Source: Mesorhizobium sp. BR1-1-16 (GTDB lineage: Bacteria > Pseudomonadota > Alphaproteobacteria > Rhizobiales > Kaistiaceae). From it: DNA of 64,000 nucleotides. The translations under genes and the position numbers were made by a program. The notes beneath the pieces are model-generated. The model saw nothing but the letters and a program-made list of their open reading frames with translations. It ran no database searches and was not told the origin of the DNA. How positions within the stretch are numbered: position 1 is the stretch's first letter; each line of letters begins with the position of its first letter. Below, piece after piece: positions 1 to 8,684 of this stretch. Where the stretch lies: assembly GCF_020165495.1 (NCBI RefSeq), contig NZ_JAIUIE010000003.1, positions 310,001 to 374,000 of the forward strand, given 5' to 3'.

Positions 1-863
1 GGCGGCATGTCAATTTGCTGATCCCAGAAGATCGGCTTGACGAAGAGCCAAGAATAATCGACCGCATTCGCAGGGGCGAACGCGTGGATCATTTTGAGAC
101 AATCCGCAGACGCAAGGATGGCAGTTTAGTCGACATATCCCTGACCATTTCCCCCGTGCGTGATGAACAGGGACGCATTGTCGGAGCTTCGAAGATCGCG
201 CGTGACATCTCCGAGCGACGGCGCTCAGAAGAACAGCAGGGGTTGATCCTTCGGGAGATGAGCCATCGGGTGAAGAACCTCTTCTCGGTTGCGGCGTCTC
301 TCGTCACGATGAGCGCCAGGGCGTCGACGACGCCGGAGGAGATGGCCGAATCCGTGCGCGCTCGGTTGAATGCGCTCACGAAGGCGCACGAACTAACGAG
401 ACCGGGCCTACTCGATATCGACACAGCGATGACCAATACGACGCTGGCGGAGCTGCTACGGGCGATCTTCGAGCCCTACGCACGAGAGAGCGTCGGCCAA
501 TACGGGTCGATCCAACTCTCGGGGCCGGAAGTGCTACTCGGTGGAAATGCCGTCACCAGTTTCGCCCTGGTATTCCATGAGCTTGCCACCAATGCCGCGA
601 AATACGGAGCCCTGTCAGACCTTGGTGGAAGGATCCGGGTCAACTGGCACATGACCGAAAGACGGCTTCTCGTTAGCTGGCAAGAGGCCGGTGGCCCCTC
701 GGTGCCCGGTCCGGCGCGCCATCGTGGCTTTGGTAGCACTCTGTCGCAAAGGCTGATCTCAGGACAGTTCGACGGAAAGATTGACTACGACTGGAGGCCC
801 GAGGGGCTCGCCATTCACATCGATGTCGAACTGTCGCGGCTCGGCTGGAAGGGGCCGGGTTAG
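1..863 (+). CDS. HWE-family sensor histidine kinase, 5' end cut by window
   Basis: The reading frame is open to the window edge, so the true start lies outside; the TTG at 15 is internal. The first ~65 visible residues are the end of a PAS domain (an LLIPEDR-type loop and an ISERRR exit). The kinase core follows with the H-box EMSHRVKN (His about residue 84 counted from position 15), the N-box HELATNAAKYGALS, the W-x-E signature in SWQEAGG and a glycine-rich GFGS. These are hallmarks of HWE/HisKA_2 kinases, cytoplasmic PAS-sensing enzymes that phosphorylate receiver proteins. The stop overlaps the end of a convergent receiver gene by 4 bases, which suggests but does not prove a functional pair. 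Confidence 0.9.
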   Translation, partial: RHVNLLIPEDRLDEEPRIIDRIRRGERVDHFETIRRRKDGSLVDISLTISPVRDEQGRIVGASKIARDISERRRSEEQQGLILREMSHRVKNLFSVAASLVTMSARASTTPEEMAESVRARLNALTKAHELTRPGLLDIDTAMTNTTLAELLRAIFEPYARESVGQYGSIQLSGPEVLLGGNAVTSFALVFHELATNAAKYGALSDLGGRIRVNWHMTERRLLVSWQEAGGPSVPGPARHRGFGSTLSQRLISGQFDGKIDYDWRPEGLAIHIDVELSRLGWKGPG

Positions 864-1240
864 CGCTGCTCCATCAAAATATCCCGCAAGGCCGAGACCA
901 TCCTTTCGGGCGCGTATGGCTTCGTCAGGAAGGGAACGCCTGCTGGCAAATCACCTGGCTGCGGTTTCCTATGGCCCGATGTCACTATGAGTTTGATCGG
1001 CGGCCAACGGTTCCTAATGACAGCTGCCAAACGTAGACCGTTCATTGAGCCCGGCATGTCGATATCGGTGAACACCGCCTCGATATCGGATCTGCATTGA
1101 AGGATCGCGATCGCTTGATCGGCATCGGCTGCTTCAATGACGGCGAAGCCCGCAGCGAGCAAATCGTCGTGGGTCGCCATCCGCAGGAGCGGTTCATCCT
1201 CAACCAGCAAGATAAGGGCCCCACGTCCCAGCACCGCCAT
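860..1240 (-). CDS. Single-domain response regulator (CheY-like)
   Basis: A stand-alone receiver domain of about 126 residues. The acidic pocket (VEDEP), the phosphoacceptor Asp in FTDIDMPG and the conserved Lys in FLTKPY are all present, and there is no output domain. I chose the ATG at 1240 because a GGAG lies upstream; an in-frame ATG at 1258 would add six residues. Single-domain receivers beside HWE kinases often act as phosphate sinks or relays, so it may be the partner of the convergent kinase, whose stop it overlaps. The family call is firm; the partnership is inference. Confidence 0.88.
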   Translation of the reverse strand: MAVLGRGALILLVEDEPLLRMATHDDLLAAGFAVIEAADADQAIAILQCRSDIEAVFTDIDMPGSMNGLRLAAVIRNRWPPIKLIVTSGHRKPQPGDLPAGVPFLTKPYAPERMVSALRDILMEQR

Positions 1241-1507
1241 CGGGCCCCCACTCCGCATCGCCGACCGCAGTAAAACCCTGGACCGGGATCGGAGTTCCCC
1301 ATCTTCGACGAATTCCTTCTCGGCGGCGAAACTCTCACCCTGAGTGGTCAGCTGCGCAACTTCGCGGCGACCCGGCGCAAGCTGCGACTGTGGCTGTCGG
1401 TTTAATCAGGATGCGGCCTAATTGATCCGCAGGCACTACAGGTAGCGGAGGGCCAGTGATCGTCAGGGGCCAAACCGAAACTTGCTCGCACTTCGTCCGC
1501 AATATCT

Positions 1508-1741
1508 CTATGCCGGCCCCTCGGCCTTGATGCGCGCCCACTCGTCTGCCGACAGCGCCGCCTCGAGCACCGTGTCGACGTCGGGCAAGTAGCTCACCCA
1601 CATCGCTTTTCCTCCGAATTGGATGGTCTCGGGATGACCATCCAGGCGTGACAGAGCCCGAGCGGCGCGTTCGCAGGGAGGTTTGGGCTTGATTATGCTC
1701 GGCCTCACCGACTCCCACAAATGACGGTTCTGAACTGTCAT
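1508..1741 (-). CDS. Small hypothetical protein (~77 aa), intact copy of a duplicated gene
   Basis: I do not recognise a named family. The protein begins MTVQNRHLW if the ATG at 1741 is used; an ATG at 1762 would add MAQAVSF. Its core, ERAARALSRLDGHPE followed by YLPDVDTVLEAA, recurs in a degraded form at about 3664-3804, which argues that this reading frame is real. It looks soluble and lacks a signal peptide. It sits downstream of another small minus-strand gene (1798-2040). Confidence 0.6.
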   Translation of the reverse strand: MTVQNRHLWESVRPSIIKPKPPCERAARALSRLDGHPETIQFGGKAMWVSYLPDVDTVLEAALSADEWARIKAEGPA

Positions 1742-1797
1742 GAAGCTTACCGCCTGAGCCATTCCTGAACAGCGCGACTCTGGCGCAGCGCGGCCGG

Positions 1798-2040
1798 TCA
1801 TGGTCGGTCGCGCGCCGGCATTTCCGTGTCCCAGGGTATGCCGAGACTTGCAGCCAGCGTCACGATTTCTTCGCCCTCGATATGTGAGCCCGCCGTGGTC
1901 GCTATCCATGCTTTGCGACGTCGAGCTGCCGGAACCTCGCGCATGAGGAACCGCACTGCGTCTTGAAGCGTGTTGAACTCTTCGACATATAGCCTGTCTT
2001 CCAGGATGTGGACGACGGCAGGGGCGTCGGGATCGCGCAT
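1798..2040 (-). CDS. Small hypothetical protein (80 aa)
   Basis: An 80-residue soluble protein with an N-terminal beta/alpha pattern (VVHILEDRLYVEEFNTLQDAVRFL) and a conserved-looking tail. Amino-acid composition and third-position GC fit a real gene. I recognise no domain. It is co-oriented with the 1508 gene and probably transcribed with it. The start is the ATG at 2040; the ribosome-binding site is weak. Confidence 0.55.
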   Translation of the reverse strand: MRDPDAPAVVHILEDRLYVEEFNTLQDAVRFLMREVPAARRRKAWIATTAGSHIEGEEIVTLAASLGIPWDTEMPARDRP

Positions 2041-2141
2041 ATCAATTTAGCTCTCGCGCGACGATCGCGCACATATGGCCCATCGCCACTATCGAAACAC
2101 CTTGCCCGGTTCAACCAGGCCAAAGTCTGCACGCCTCTCGG

Positions 2142-2351
2142 TCAAACCGAGCGCATGTGTCCGAGCATGATCGCCACTCCCCGCTTTGTGGCCTCATCCA
2201 CCAAGCGCGCCGAGATTTCGTCCAACGTTACCGGCTCGTTTGGCCTGGTCGCCTTGAGCCGCGCCGTTATTCTGTCTACATCAAGAACAGAGTTGTCTTC
2301 GGCGGCAAACAATACTTCAGATATAATAAGTTCGCCCATCATCGCGTTCAT
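2142..2351 (-). CDS. Small hypothetical protein (69 aa)
   Basis: A 69-residue predicted helical protein containing LDEISARLVDEATKRG, with no recognised domain. A strong GAGGAGGG precedes the ATG at 2351, which supports translation and this start. It is divergent from the Crp/Fnr gene at 2598; the shared intergenic region contains two tandem copies of a 10-base repeat. Function unknown. Confidence 0.55.
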   Translation of the reverse strand: MNAMMGELIISEVLFAAEDNSVLDVDRITARLKATRPNEPVTLDEISARLVDEATKRGVAIMLGHMRSV

Positions 2352-2410
2352 CTGAGGCCCTCCTCAACAATCTTGAAGATTGCCCCTAATTTGTTGTCGT
2401 TCAAGACCTA

Positions 2411-2430
2411 ATTTTGTACGATTTTGTACG
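2411..2430. repeat. Tandem 10-bp direct repeat in a divergent promoter region
   Basis: ATTTTGTACG occurs twice back to back (2411-2420 and 2421-2430) in an AT-rich pocket between the small gene starting at 2351 and the Crp/Fnr gene at 2598. One helical turn of spacing puts both copies on the same DNA face, as expected for a regulator site; which regulator is unknown. Confidence 0.6.
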
Positions 2431-2597
2431 TCGGATCGTTTGCGTTAGAGCGTTTGAACGTCTTCCGGGCCACGATGTACGCATTCGTACCAAGTGCCGG
2501 CAGTGAGCGAATATTCGGACGCGATCGCGGCAAAGAGCCTATGGTTCACTGCAGATAAGAGGATGGACGCGGCAATACCGCTGCATCCTAGTGAGGT

Positions 2598-3311
2598 ATG
2601 CCAGTGGCGATCGCCCTAGGAGTGCGTCCGCGCAATTGTCTATTGCGCGCGATGAGCGAGCGGGACCTCGCCATTTTGAAACCCGGCCTCGAGCGAGTTT
2701 CCCTCGATATGCGGATGAACCTGCAGCTTCCCGGTCGTCCAATCGAACGCGTCTACTTTCCAGAGTCGGCTATTGCATCTGTCGTCGCGATTGCAGGTGA
2801 TCACAGTCGCAGTGAAATCGGCCTCGTCGGATATGAGGGCGTTTCGTCACTGGCGGTCATCCTAGGCGATCGACGTTCGCCGCATGAGATATTCATCCAG
2901 CTTCCCGGCTCCGGATTTCAGCTGCCCGCTGACCTGCTGGCGGCGGGAATGGAAAGCAGCCCAAGCCTGCGCCGTTTGATGCTCGCCTATGCCCATGCCT
3001 TCGCGATCCAGATTGCGTGGACGGCCTTAGCCAATGCCCGACTGAAGCTGGAAGGTCGACTTGCCCGATGGCTGCTGATGTCGCTGGATCGGGCGGAAGG
3101 TGACGAGCTTCCGCTGACCCACGAGTTCATTTCGGTAATGCTGGGCGTACGCCGCCCTGGAGTAACCGTGGCGCTGCAGATTCTCGAGGGACGCGGGTTG
3201 ATCCGAGCTGTTCGCAGCCGCATCCACATCCTTGACAGAGAGGGCCTGGAAGAGAGCGCGAAAGGCTTCTATGGCACCCCAGAGTCGGAATACCGACGGC
3301 TCATCGGCTGA
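2598..3311 (+). CDS. Crp/Fnr-family transcriptional regulator
   Basis: A 237-residue protein with a cyclic-nucleotide-binding-like beta-roll N-terminus (about residues 35-140) and a C-terminal winged helix (about 165-225: LTHEFISVMLGVRRPGVTVALQIL, then a wing around RGLIRAVRSRIHI). This is the HTH_Crp_2 type widespread in Hyphomicrobiales. No Fnr cysteine cluster is visible, so it is probably not an Fe-S oxygen sensor. I keep the ATG at 2598, which has GAGG just upstream; the ATG at 2652 (MSERDL) also fits family alignments. The ligand is unknown. Confidence 0.85.
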   Translation: MPVAIALGVRPRNCLLRAMSERDLAILKPGLERVSLDMRMNLQLPGRPIERVYFPESAIASVVAIAGDHSRSEIGLVGYEGVSSLAVILGDRRSPHEIFIQLPGSGFQLPADLLAAGMESSPSLRRLMLAYAHAFAIQIAWTALANARLKLEGRLARWLLMSLDRAEGDELPLTHEFISVMLGVRRPGVTVALQILEGRGLIRAVRSRIHILDREGLEESAKGFYGTPESEYRRLIG

Positions 3312-3323
3312 CGTTCTTCAAGT

Positions 3324-3563
3324 TCATTCAACCAGCGCGACGGCATCTGTGAACGGCACCAAGAGAACGACGGCGCCTTGCTCATCGGTGATCTCGAATC
3401 GGCGGCTAGAAATATCGACGCCAGCGTGAATGGCCTCACTCATCATCTCGCGCGCACCATCGATCGCCTCCCGTCGCGCGGCATCGATGTCAGGAAGTTG
3501 CGATCCTTCGGAATCCTCGATAAGTCCGCCGCGCCTCACCTGATGGAAGAAATATCGCGGCAT
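3324..3563 (-). CDS. DUF6894-like small protein
   Basis: About 79 residues beginning MPRYFFH and containing IEDSEGSQLPDIDAARREA, the pattern of the small DUF6894-type proteins common in Hyphomicrobiales; I assign the DUF number from memory. The ATG at 3563 is preferred over 3575 because the family begins at MPRYFF. It is convergent with the Crp/Fnr gene (12-base gap). Function unknown; members are often found near stress regulators. Confidence 0.7.
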   Translation of the reverse strand: MPRYFFHQVRRGGLIEDSEGSQLPDIDAARREAIDGAREMMSEAIHAGVDISSRRFEITDEQGAVVLLVPFTDAVALVE

Positions 3564-3663
3564 GACCTGTCCCACTTCGCTTCGTCAGCAAACCGTACCG
3601 TCGAGCAATCTGCAAAACTGCATATCTCCGCTAATCTCCCGATGCTCTGGCGGTTGCGTGGCA

Positions 3664-3804
3664 AGATGCTGATTGCGCCGCCTCAAGCACGGTCTCGACG
3701 TCGGCTAGGTAGCCGACCCTCATCGGCTTGCCTTTGATGGATCGGTTTTCCATGTGACCGTCTAGGCGACATAGGGCGCGAGCAGCCCGCTCGCGCGGCG
3801 GCGT
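3664..3804 (-). pseudogene. Degraded paralogue of the 1508-1741 gene
   Basis: Minus-strand translation gives PPRERAARALCRLDGHMEN, then GYLADVETVLEAAQSA, matching ERAARALSRLDGHPE and YLPDVDTVLEAA in the 1508 gene. An in-frame TAA lies three codons before this block, and no start is visible between it and the conserved part. I read this as a 5'-truncated duplicate. A short internal ATG (at MENRSIKG) could still give a tiny peptide, but I consider that unlikely. Confidence 0.7.
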
Positions 3805-4047
3805 CGATTAAATCGGCATCAATAGCCCCGCGGTTGCTGGTGACTAAGTACATTACCCCGTGGGGGAGCTTGCGACTCTTGTCAACGCGGCGAGATCGAG
3901 TCGTGCGGAAAGAATGAGCGGTGTTGATCGCGCTTTAGTGGCGCGTGCTTCGTCTTGAACGGTTAACATGGCGGGCGTCACTGGCCGCTTCTGCCTCTGC
4001 GTCATTACTACCCGGTCCGTATACCCCTCAACGCGGAGAAACCCGTC

Positions 4048-5811
4048 TTGTCATCGACCAGTACGTCGCTGAGCCGACTTCGGGATGCGGTTGTCGCGTT
4101 CTGCGCTCGGCTTGGCGCCAAAGCCGGCGTCAGAGACCGCCTGTCCCTGACCATCATACTGATCGTGCTGGTTACGATCGTCGCGACCTTCGTCACATTC
4201 GTCGGTACAACGCGCGGACAGGCCGAATTGACACTTGCAAGATCCAAGGGTCGAGAGCAGCGCATCGTTCAGCAAGCTCTGCTCGACTTGGAAACCGGCG
4301 CCCGAGGCTTCAGCCTGACTGGCCGGGTGGACTATCTGCGTCCCTATATCGGCGCGCAGCAGGTTCTCGACGATAACAAGTCGATTATCGACCGCCTGGA
4401 CCAGGAGGCAAAGGTCGCCAATCCGCAGGTGAAGCCGATTTCAGGGATGATCGGCGAGCTGCGGGCGAGCCTTGCGGCGCTAGTCGATCGCACGCATTTC
4501 GGGTCGGCGGACACACAACAGCAGGATCAGAACCTCGACCGTTCCAAGGCGATCATGGATCAGCTACGCGCCTATTTCGCCGATGCCGTCGGACAGCGGC
4601 TGGCGGCGACCGACCAGATCGAGGAGCGGCTGCGCTTTCTCCAGCGGCTGGCGCTCGTGCTGCAACTGGTCGGCGGCGGGATCATACTGGCCGCTCTGAT
4701 CATCGCCTTCCGGGCCAGCAGCCGTCAGGCAGCCGGCAGAGCCGAGGCCGTGAACGCGGCAGTGACCGCCCGTCAGGAGGTCGAGCATCTCTTCGCCATG
4801 ACCGATATACTGCAAAGCGCGAACGACTACGCCGACGCTAATGCCGTGCTGGTTTCCACCGCGCGCCGGCTGCTGCCCGATTTTGGGGGCGCTCTCTATA
4901 TCTTCAACAATTCGCGTGACCGACTGGACCTGTCGGTCGCATGGGCCAGCGGAGCCATCGATCCTGCGGAGGATATCCCTCCCACCATCGCTCCGGATGC
5001 CTGCTGGGCGATGAAGCGCGGCAAATCGCATATCAACGAGACGGGCGGCCATGCCCTGCGCTGCGAACACGCCACAACACAGAAAGCGTTCTTGGAAATT
5101 CCGATGCTTGCCCGTGGCGAGATCTATGGCCTCCTCCAGATCGTGCCCGCGGTTGACCTCTCAGCGCCGAGTCTCGCGGACGTCACGCCGCTTGCCGTTG
5201 CGCTCGCCGATGGCATGTCACTCGCGCTGTCGAGCATCGGCTTGCGGGAAAAACTGCGCAATCAGGCGCTTCGCGATCCGCTGACCGGCCTCCATAACCG
5301 TCGATTCATGGAAGAAGTGCTGGAACGCTTCGTCCTGCAGGCCGAGCGTCGCGGCTCGCCCATTGGCGCGATCATGATCGATCTTGACCATTTCAAGCGT
5401 CTCAACGACCAGCATGGCCATGCGATTGGCGACGCGGTGCTGCGCGATGTGGCGGGAACACTCCTCGCCGCGCTCCGTCGCACGGATGTCGCCTGCCGCT
5501 ATGGCGGCGAGGAACTGCTCGTGTTGCTACCCGATGCGGATCTCGCTGCGACTATAGCCAAGGCAGAGATCATCCGCGCACGGATCGCTGATTTGTCGAG
5601 CGCGCATGGCTTTCCCATCACCGCGTCGCTCGGCGCTGCCGCAATCCCCGAGACTTCGGTTCAGTCGGTCGATCTTCTTAAATCCGCCGATGCCGCACTC
5701 TACGACGCCAAGCATTCCGGTCGTAACAAGGTCGTCTCTGCCCCATCGCGTCCGGCGATCGATCAGCTTTACCCCTCGCCAGTTGAAAGGCAGCGGGGCG
5801 CGGCGGGCTAA
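4048..5811 (+). CDS. Membrane diguanylate cyclase (CHASE3-GAF-GGDEF)
   Basis: 587 residues. TM1 at about 33-54, a periplasmic CHASE3-like helical domain to about 190, TM2 at about 195-218, a GAF domain at about 240-395 and a GGDEF domain at about 405-570. The active site is GGEEL at residues 486-490, a functional variant, and an RxxD inhibitory site (RRTD) lies exactly five residues before it, so synthesis of c-di-GMP with product inhibition is expected. The start is TTG at 4048 with GGAG upstream; no better ATG exists. The periplasmic signal sensed is unknown. Confidence 0.9.
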   Translation: MSSTSTSLSRLRDAVVAFCARLGAKAGVRDRLSLTIILIVLVTIVATFVTFVGTTRGQAELTLARSKGREQRIVQQALLDLETGARGFSLTGRVDYLRPYIGAQQVLDDNKSIIDRLDQEAKVANPQVKPISGMIGELRASLAALVDRTHFGSADTQQQDQNLDRSKAIMDQLRAYFADAVGQRLAATDQIEERLRFLQRLALVLQLVGGGIILAALIIAFRASSRQAAGRAEAVNAAVTARQEVEHLFAMTDILQSANDYADANAVLVSTARRLLPDFGGALYIFNNSRDRLDLSVAWASGAIDPAEDIPPTIAPDACWAMKRGKSHINETGGHALRCEHATTQKAFLEIPMLARGEIYGLLQIVPAVDLSAPSLADVTPLAVALADGMSLALSSIGLREKLRNQALRDPLTGLHNRRFMEEVLERFVLQAERRGSPIGAIMIDLDHFKRLNDQHGHAIGDAVLRDVAGTLLAALRRTDVACRYGGEELLVLLPDADLAATIAKAEIIRARIADLSSAHGFPITASLGAAAIPETSVQSVDLLKSADAALYDAKHSGRNKVVSAPSRPAIDQLYPSPVERQRGAAG

Positions 5812-6117
5812 ATCTACGGGACCCAAACAATCCGGGCCTTGCGGGATTTGCCATTCGCTGTCTCGTAACCCGACCTGAGGCCCCCGCAGATGCGATCTCC
5901 CTCGCCTGCATCGCAGCATCGATCCGGCCGGTTCAGCAGGGGCAACTGACATGGCGGAGGGGATCGATTGGCACGAACTGAAGCTGTCGTCGGCGGCGCG
6001 CTGGGCCTCATCGTGAAATACCCGCTCAGCCGCGCTGCTTGCCTTACATTAATTCCGCCGCCCCCTTGGGGTGAAACGACCGCCTTAGGGCCGCACATTC
6101 ATAAGGAGCGCCGTACG
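5812..6117. other. Intergenic, no gene seen
   Basis: No convincing reading frame or repeat. It ends with the AAGGAG ribosome-binding site of the OsmC gene at about 6102. Confidence 0.6.
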
Positions 6118-6537
6118 ATGAATTCAGTCACCGTTGAGCTTCGCAACGTCGTGGGGACAGAGGCCGCAATGGGCTGGGCCGGCAGCCACACTGTCATCAT
6201 CGATCGGCCCGAGGGAAAGGCTGGCGGCATGGGGCTTGGCTTCAACGGGGCGCAGATGCTGGCGCTCGCGCTTGGTGGATGCTTCTGCAACGACCTGCGA
6301 TATGTGGCGCAGGAGTTGGGCGTCAGCATTCGCAGTCTCGCGGTGTCGGTGACGGTTTGCCTGGAGGGTCATCCCCTCCTCACGACATCGGCGACCATGT
6401 CGGTCACCTGCGATATGATTGACGGATCCGATCCTCTGCCCCTTATCGATAAGGCGAAGGAGAGCTGCATGGTCAGCAACTCGCTCCGGAAGGGCATTCC
6501 TGTCACGATCAAGGCGGCTTCGGAGCGCAATGCGTAG
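6118..6537 (+). CDS. OsmC/Ohr-like peroxide-detoxifying family protein
   Basis: 139 residues with the OsmC fold signature: a cysteine in ALGGCFCNDL and a second in ESCMVSNSL, the pair used by this family for thiol-dependent reduction of organic hydroperoxides. The ATG at 6118 follows AAGGAG with ideal spacing; the same frame is open upstream to 5968, but that part is not protein-like. The specific subgroup (OsmC, Ohr or YhfA-like) cannot be settled by eye. Cytoplasmic. Confidence 0.85.
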   Translation: MNSVTVELRNVVGTEAAMGWAGSHTVIIDRPEGKAGGMGLGFNGAQMLALALGGCFCNDLRYVAQELGVSIRSLAVSVTVCLEGHPLLTTSATMSVTCDMIDGSDPLPLIDKAKESCMVSNSLRKGIPVTIKAASERNA

Positions 6538-6588
6538 GCGGCGACCGCAAAGACGAAGAAAGTGGCGACCCAGCTTTCTTCACGCTCC

Positions 6589-7524
6589 CTAGGCGGTGCG
6601 TGACTGGGAACGGCCGTCCGGAAAGCTCAGGCCGGCGAGTTCCTCGGAAACTTGCCAGAGACGCGCCGCCCCTGCCTTATCCAGAGCCTGGGTCGGAACC
6701 TTGGCGGGCGTCGGGTAACCACGCATCTCCGCGATGCCATCTGGGCCGTAATAGGCGCCGCCAGCCGCGTCGGGCGCGGTCGCCGCGTAGAGCGTCGGCA
6801 ATGCCCCGCGATCTGCCGGCTGGAATAGGAACGGCAGCAGCGTCCTCGCGAGCCCGTGGGCGCTGCGGCGGCCGGGACCATTGTGCAGCAGGTCCGTCCG
6901 CGCGACCCCCGGATGTGAGGCGATGCTGCGGATCCCCCAGCCCATCGCGTCGCTCCGCCTCTGCAGTTCCAGCGCGAACATCAGGCAGGCCAACTTCGAC
7001 TGGCTGTAGGCCCTCATCGCCGCGTAGCCGCGCGTCGAGTTCAGGTTGTCGAAGTCGATGACGCCGGCGCGCGCGGCGACGCTCGACAGTGAGACGATCC
7101 GCGCGCCTTCGCGCATCAATGGCAGAAGATGGGCGGTTAATGCAAAAGGGCCCAGGTAGTTGGTCCCGAACTGGAGTTCGAATCCATCGGCCGTGGCCTC
7201 GCGGCGAGGTGGCACCATCACGCCGGCGTTGTTGATCAGCATCTCGATCGGCTCGTGCCGTTCGGAGATGCGGGTGGCGAACGCCGCGACCGAGGCGAGG
7301 CTGGCGAGATCCAACTGCTCGAAGCGGACCTGTGCCGACGGGACGGCCGCGCGGATCCTGCCGAGGGCTTCGGCACCCTTGGCGGCGCTCCTTCCCGCAA
7401 CGACGACGGACGCACCCGCACGCGCCAGCGCAAGGGCGTCCTCGAACCCGAGCCCCCCTGTGCCGGTCACGATCGCTGTCCGGCCGTGCTGTTCGGGAAT
7501 GTTGGCCTGCGTCCATCTGGTCAT
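6589..7524 (-). CDS. Short-chain dehydrogenase/reductase
   Basis: 311 residues. A Rossmann nucleotide-binding loop reads TGTGGLG where most relatives have TGxxxGxG, the structural NNAG motif is present, Ser is in SLSSVAA, and the catalytic YSQSK fits Y-x-x-x-K. The size and C-terminal extension match the retinol-dehydrogenase-like (light-dependent protochlorophyllide reductase-like) branch. The substrate is unknown. It is divergent from a TetR regulator with two palindromic operators between them, so it is probably the TetR target. The ATG at 7524 (MTRW) is chosen over 7539. Confidence 0.88.
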   Translation of the reverse strand: MTRWTQANIPEQHGRTAIVTGTGGLGFEDALALARAGASVVVAGRSAAKGAEALGRIRAAVPSAQVRFEQLDLASLASVAAFATRISERHEPIEMLINNAGVMVPPRREATADGFELQFGTNYLGPFALTAHLLPLMREGARIVSLSSVAARAGVIDFDNLNSTRGYAAMRAYSQSKLACLMFALELQRRSDAMGWGIRSIASHPGVARTDLLHNGPGRRSAHGLARTLLPFLFQPADRGALPTLYAATAPDAAGGAYYGPDGIAEMRGYPTPAKVPTQALDKAGAARLWQVSEELAGLSFPDGRSQSRTA

Positions 7525-7545
7525 AACTGCGCCTTTCAAAAAACA

Positions 7546-7581
7546 TGCACTCAGTGTAATATAATAAGTGCACTCGGTGCA
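7546..7581. promoter_or_regulatory. Twin palindromic operators between SDR and tetR
   Basis: Two related palindromes: TGCACTCAGTGTA (7546-7558, one mismatch between arms) and TGCACTCGGTGCA (7569-7581, perfect 5-bp arms). They are 23 bp apart centre to centre in an AT-rich divergent promoter region, typical of TetR dimer sites. Binding by the adjacent TetR protein is inference. Confidence 0.75.
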
Positions 7582-7603
7582 ACTATTTCATTGGGGCACG
7601 CCT

Positions 7604-8218
7604 GTGAATGACTATCCTGCTGCTTCCCCGTCAGTCGGGGTTCGTGAACGCAAGCGTCACGAAACGCTCCGCCGCATCAGGGACACCGGTGTGCGGCTGT
7701 TCATCGAAAAGGGCTTCGATGGAGCGACCGTGGAAGAGATCGCAACTGCGGCTGGGATCTCGCGCCGGACGTTCTTCCACTATTTCGAATCCAAGGACGA
7801 CATCCTGCTCTCGCTGCAGGGCGATGTGGGCAAGCTGTTCGCCGCCGAAGTCCGCCGGGCGCCTCCGGCCACTTCACCCTTCGCGCTCGTGCGCGACGCG
7901 GCGCTGAGGGTATGCGCGTCGATCCCGGGCGACGACATGCTGGCCATCGACCGTCTGATGCGCGGCAGCGCGTCGGTGCAGGCTCGCAAGCAGGCCAGCT
8001 ACCGGCAGCAGGAGGAGGCGCTTTTCTCGGCGATCCGGGAGCGCTGGCCCGAGCCCGAGCGCGAGACGAGACTTCGGGTGCTCGCGATGGTCGCGGTCGG
8101 CGCGACCCGCCTCGCGTCCGAGACGTTCAACCAGGAGGGGGGCGCCCGGCCTTTCGACGAGGTGCTGCGCGGCGCATTCGACGCGGTCACCGCCGAATTC
8201 ACCACCACCGCGCCGTAA
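7604..8218 (+). CDS. TetR-family transcriptional regulator
   Basis: 204 residues from GTG 7604. The N-terminal helix-turn-helix (ATVEEIATAAGISRRTFFHYF) is classic TetR. The C-terminal ligand domain is divergent, as usual. An upstream GTG at 7568 lies inside the operator palindrome and is unlikely to be the start. Divergent from the SDR gene and very probably its repressor; the inducer is unknown. Confidence 0.88.
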   Translation: MNDYPAASPSVGVRERKRHETLRRIRDTGVRLFIEKGFDGATVEEIATAAGISRRTFFHYFESKDDILLSLQGDVGKLFAAEVRRAPPATSPFALVRDAALRVCASIPGDDMLAIDRLMRGSASVQARKQASYRQQEEALFSAIRERWPEPERETRLRVLAMVAVGATRLASETFNQEGGARPFDEVLRGAFDAVTAEFTTTAP

Positions 8219-8684
8219 GCAGGCGTGGCGGCGCGATCTCATGGCATGCACCACACCCAAATACGTTTCTGACGCGGGCTGGGGGCAGCAGAGCCACAAG
8301 CTGATGCACGTCTATCCGACGCGGCGCGGCCCGCGCAATCCGAACCTCGGCCACGAGGTCATGCAAAAGCCGGCAGACATCGCCCTAACGCTGCAATGCC
8401 CGCCCGCCCTTTTTCGTCCGTTCGTACCCACTGCGGGCGGCGTCAGCAGACGCTAGCGAAATTGAGCGATTTTCGATTGCGGCTGCCAGTCGGCGACGGC
8501 GGATTACAGCACGGCTAGATGTTTCGGTTGTAAATTGAGTATCTGGTCGGTTATGAAAAAGATGACGTACATTTCTTGTGCGATCTCCCAGCTTGAATCC
8601 GAAGAGGCGTGACAAGACTTGATTGGGCGCAGATCAGCGTCTGGTTTTGATGCCTCGCTTCATTTCTGCCAATGAGGAGACTTT
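8219..8684. other. Intergenic, no gene supported
   Basis: Short frames on both strands (8241-8456, 8385-8615) have atypical composition, no ribosome-binding sites and no recognisable protein pattern. Nothing else stands out. Confidence 0.5.

Noticed and set aside
1335-1718. 127-residue minus-strand frame
   Set aside because: Overlaps the better-supported 1508 gene in another frame and has no ribosome-binding site or paralogue.
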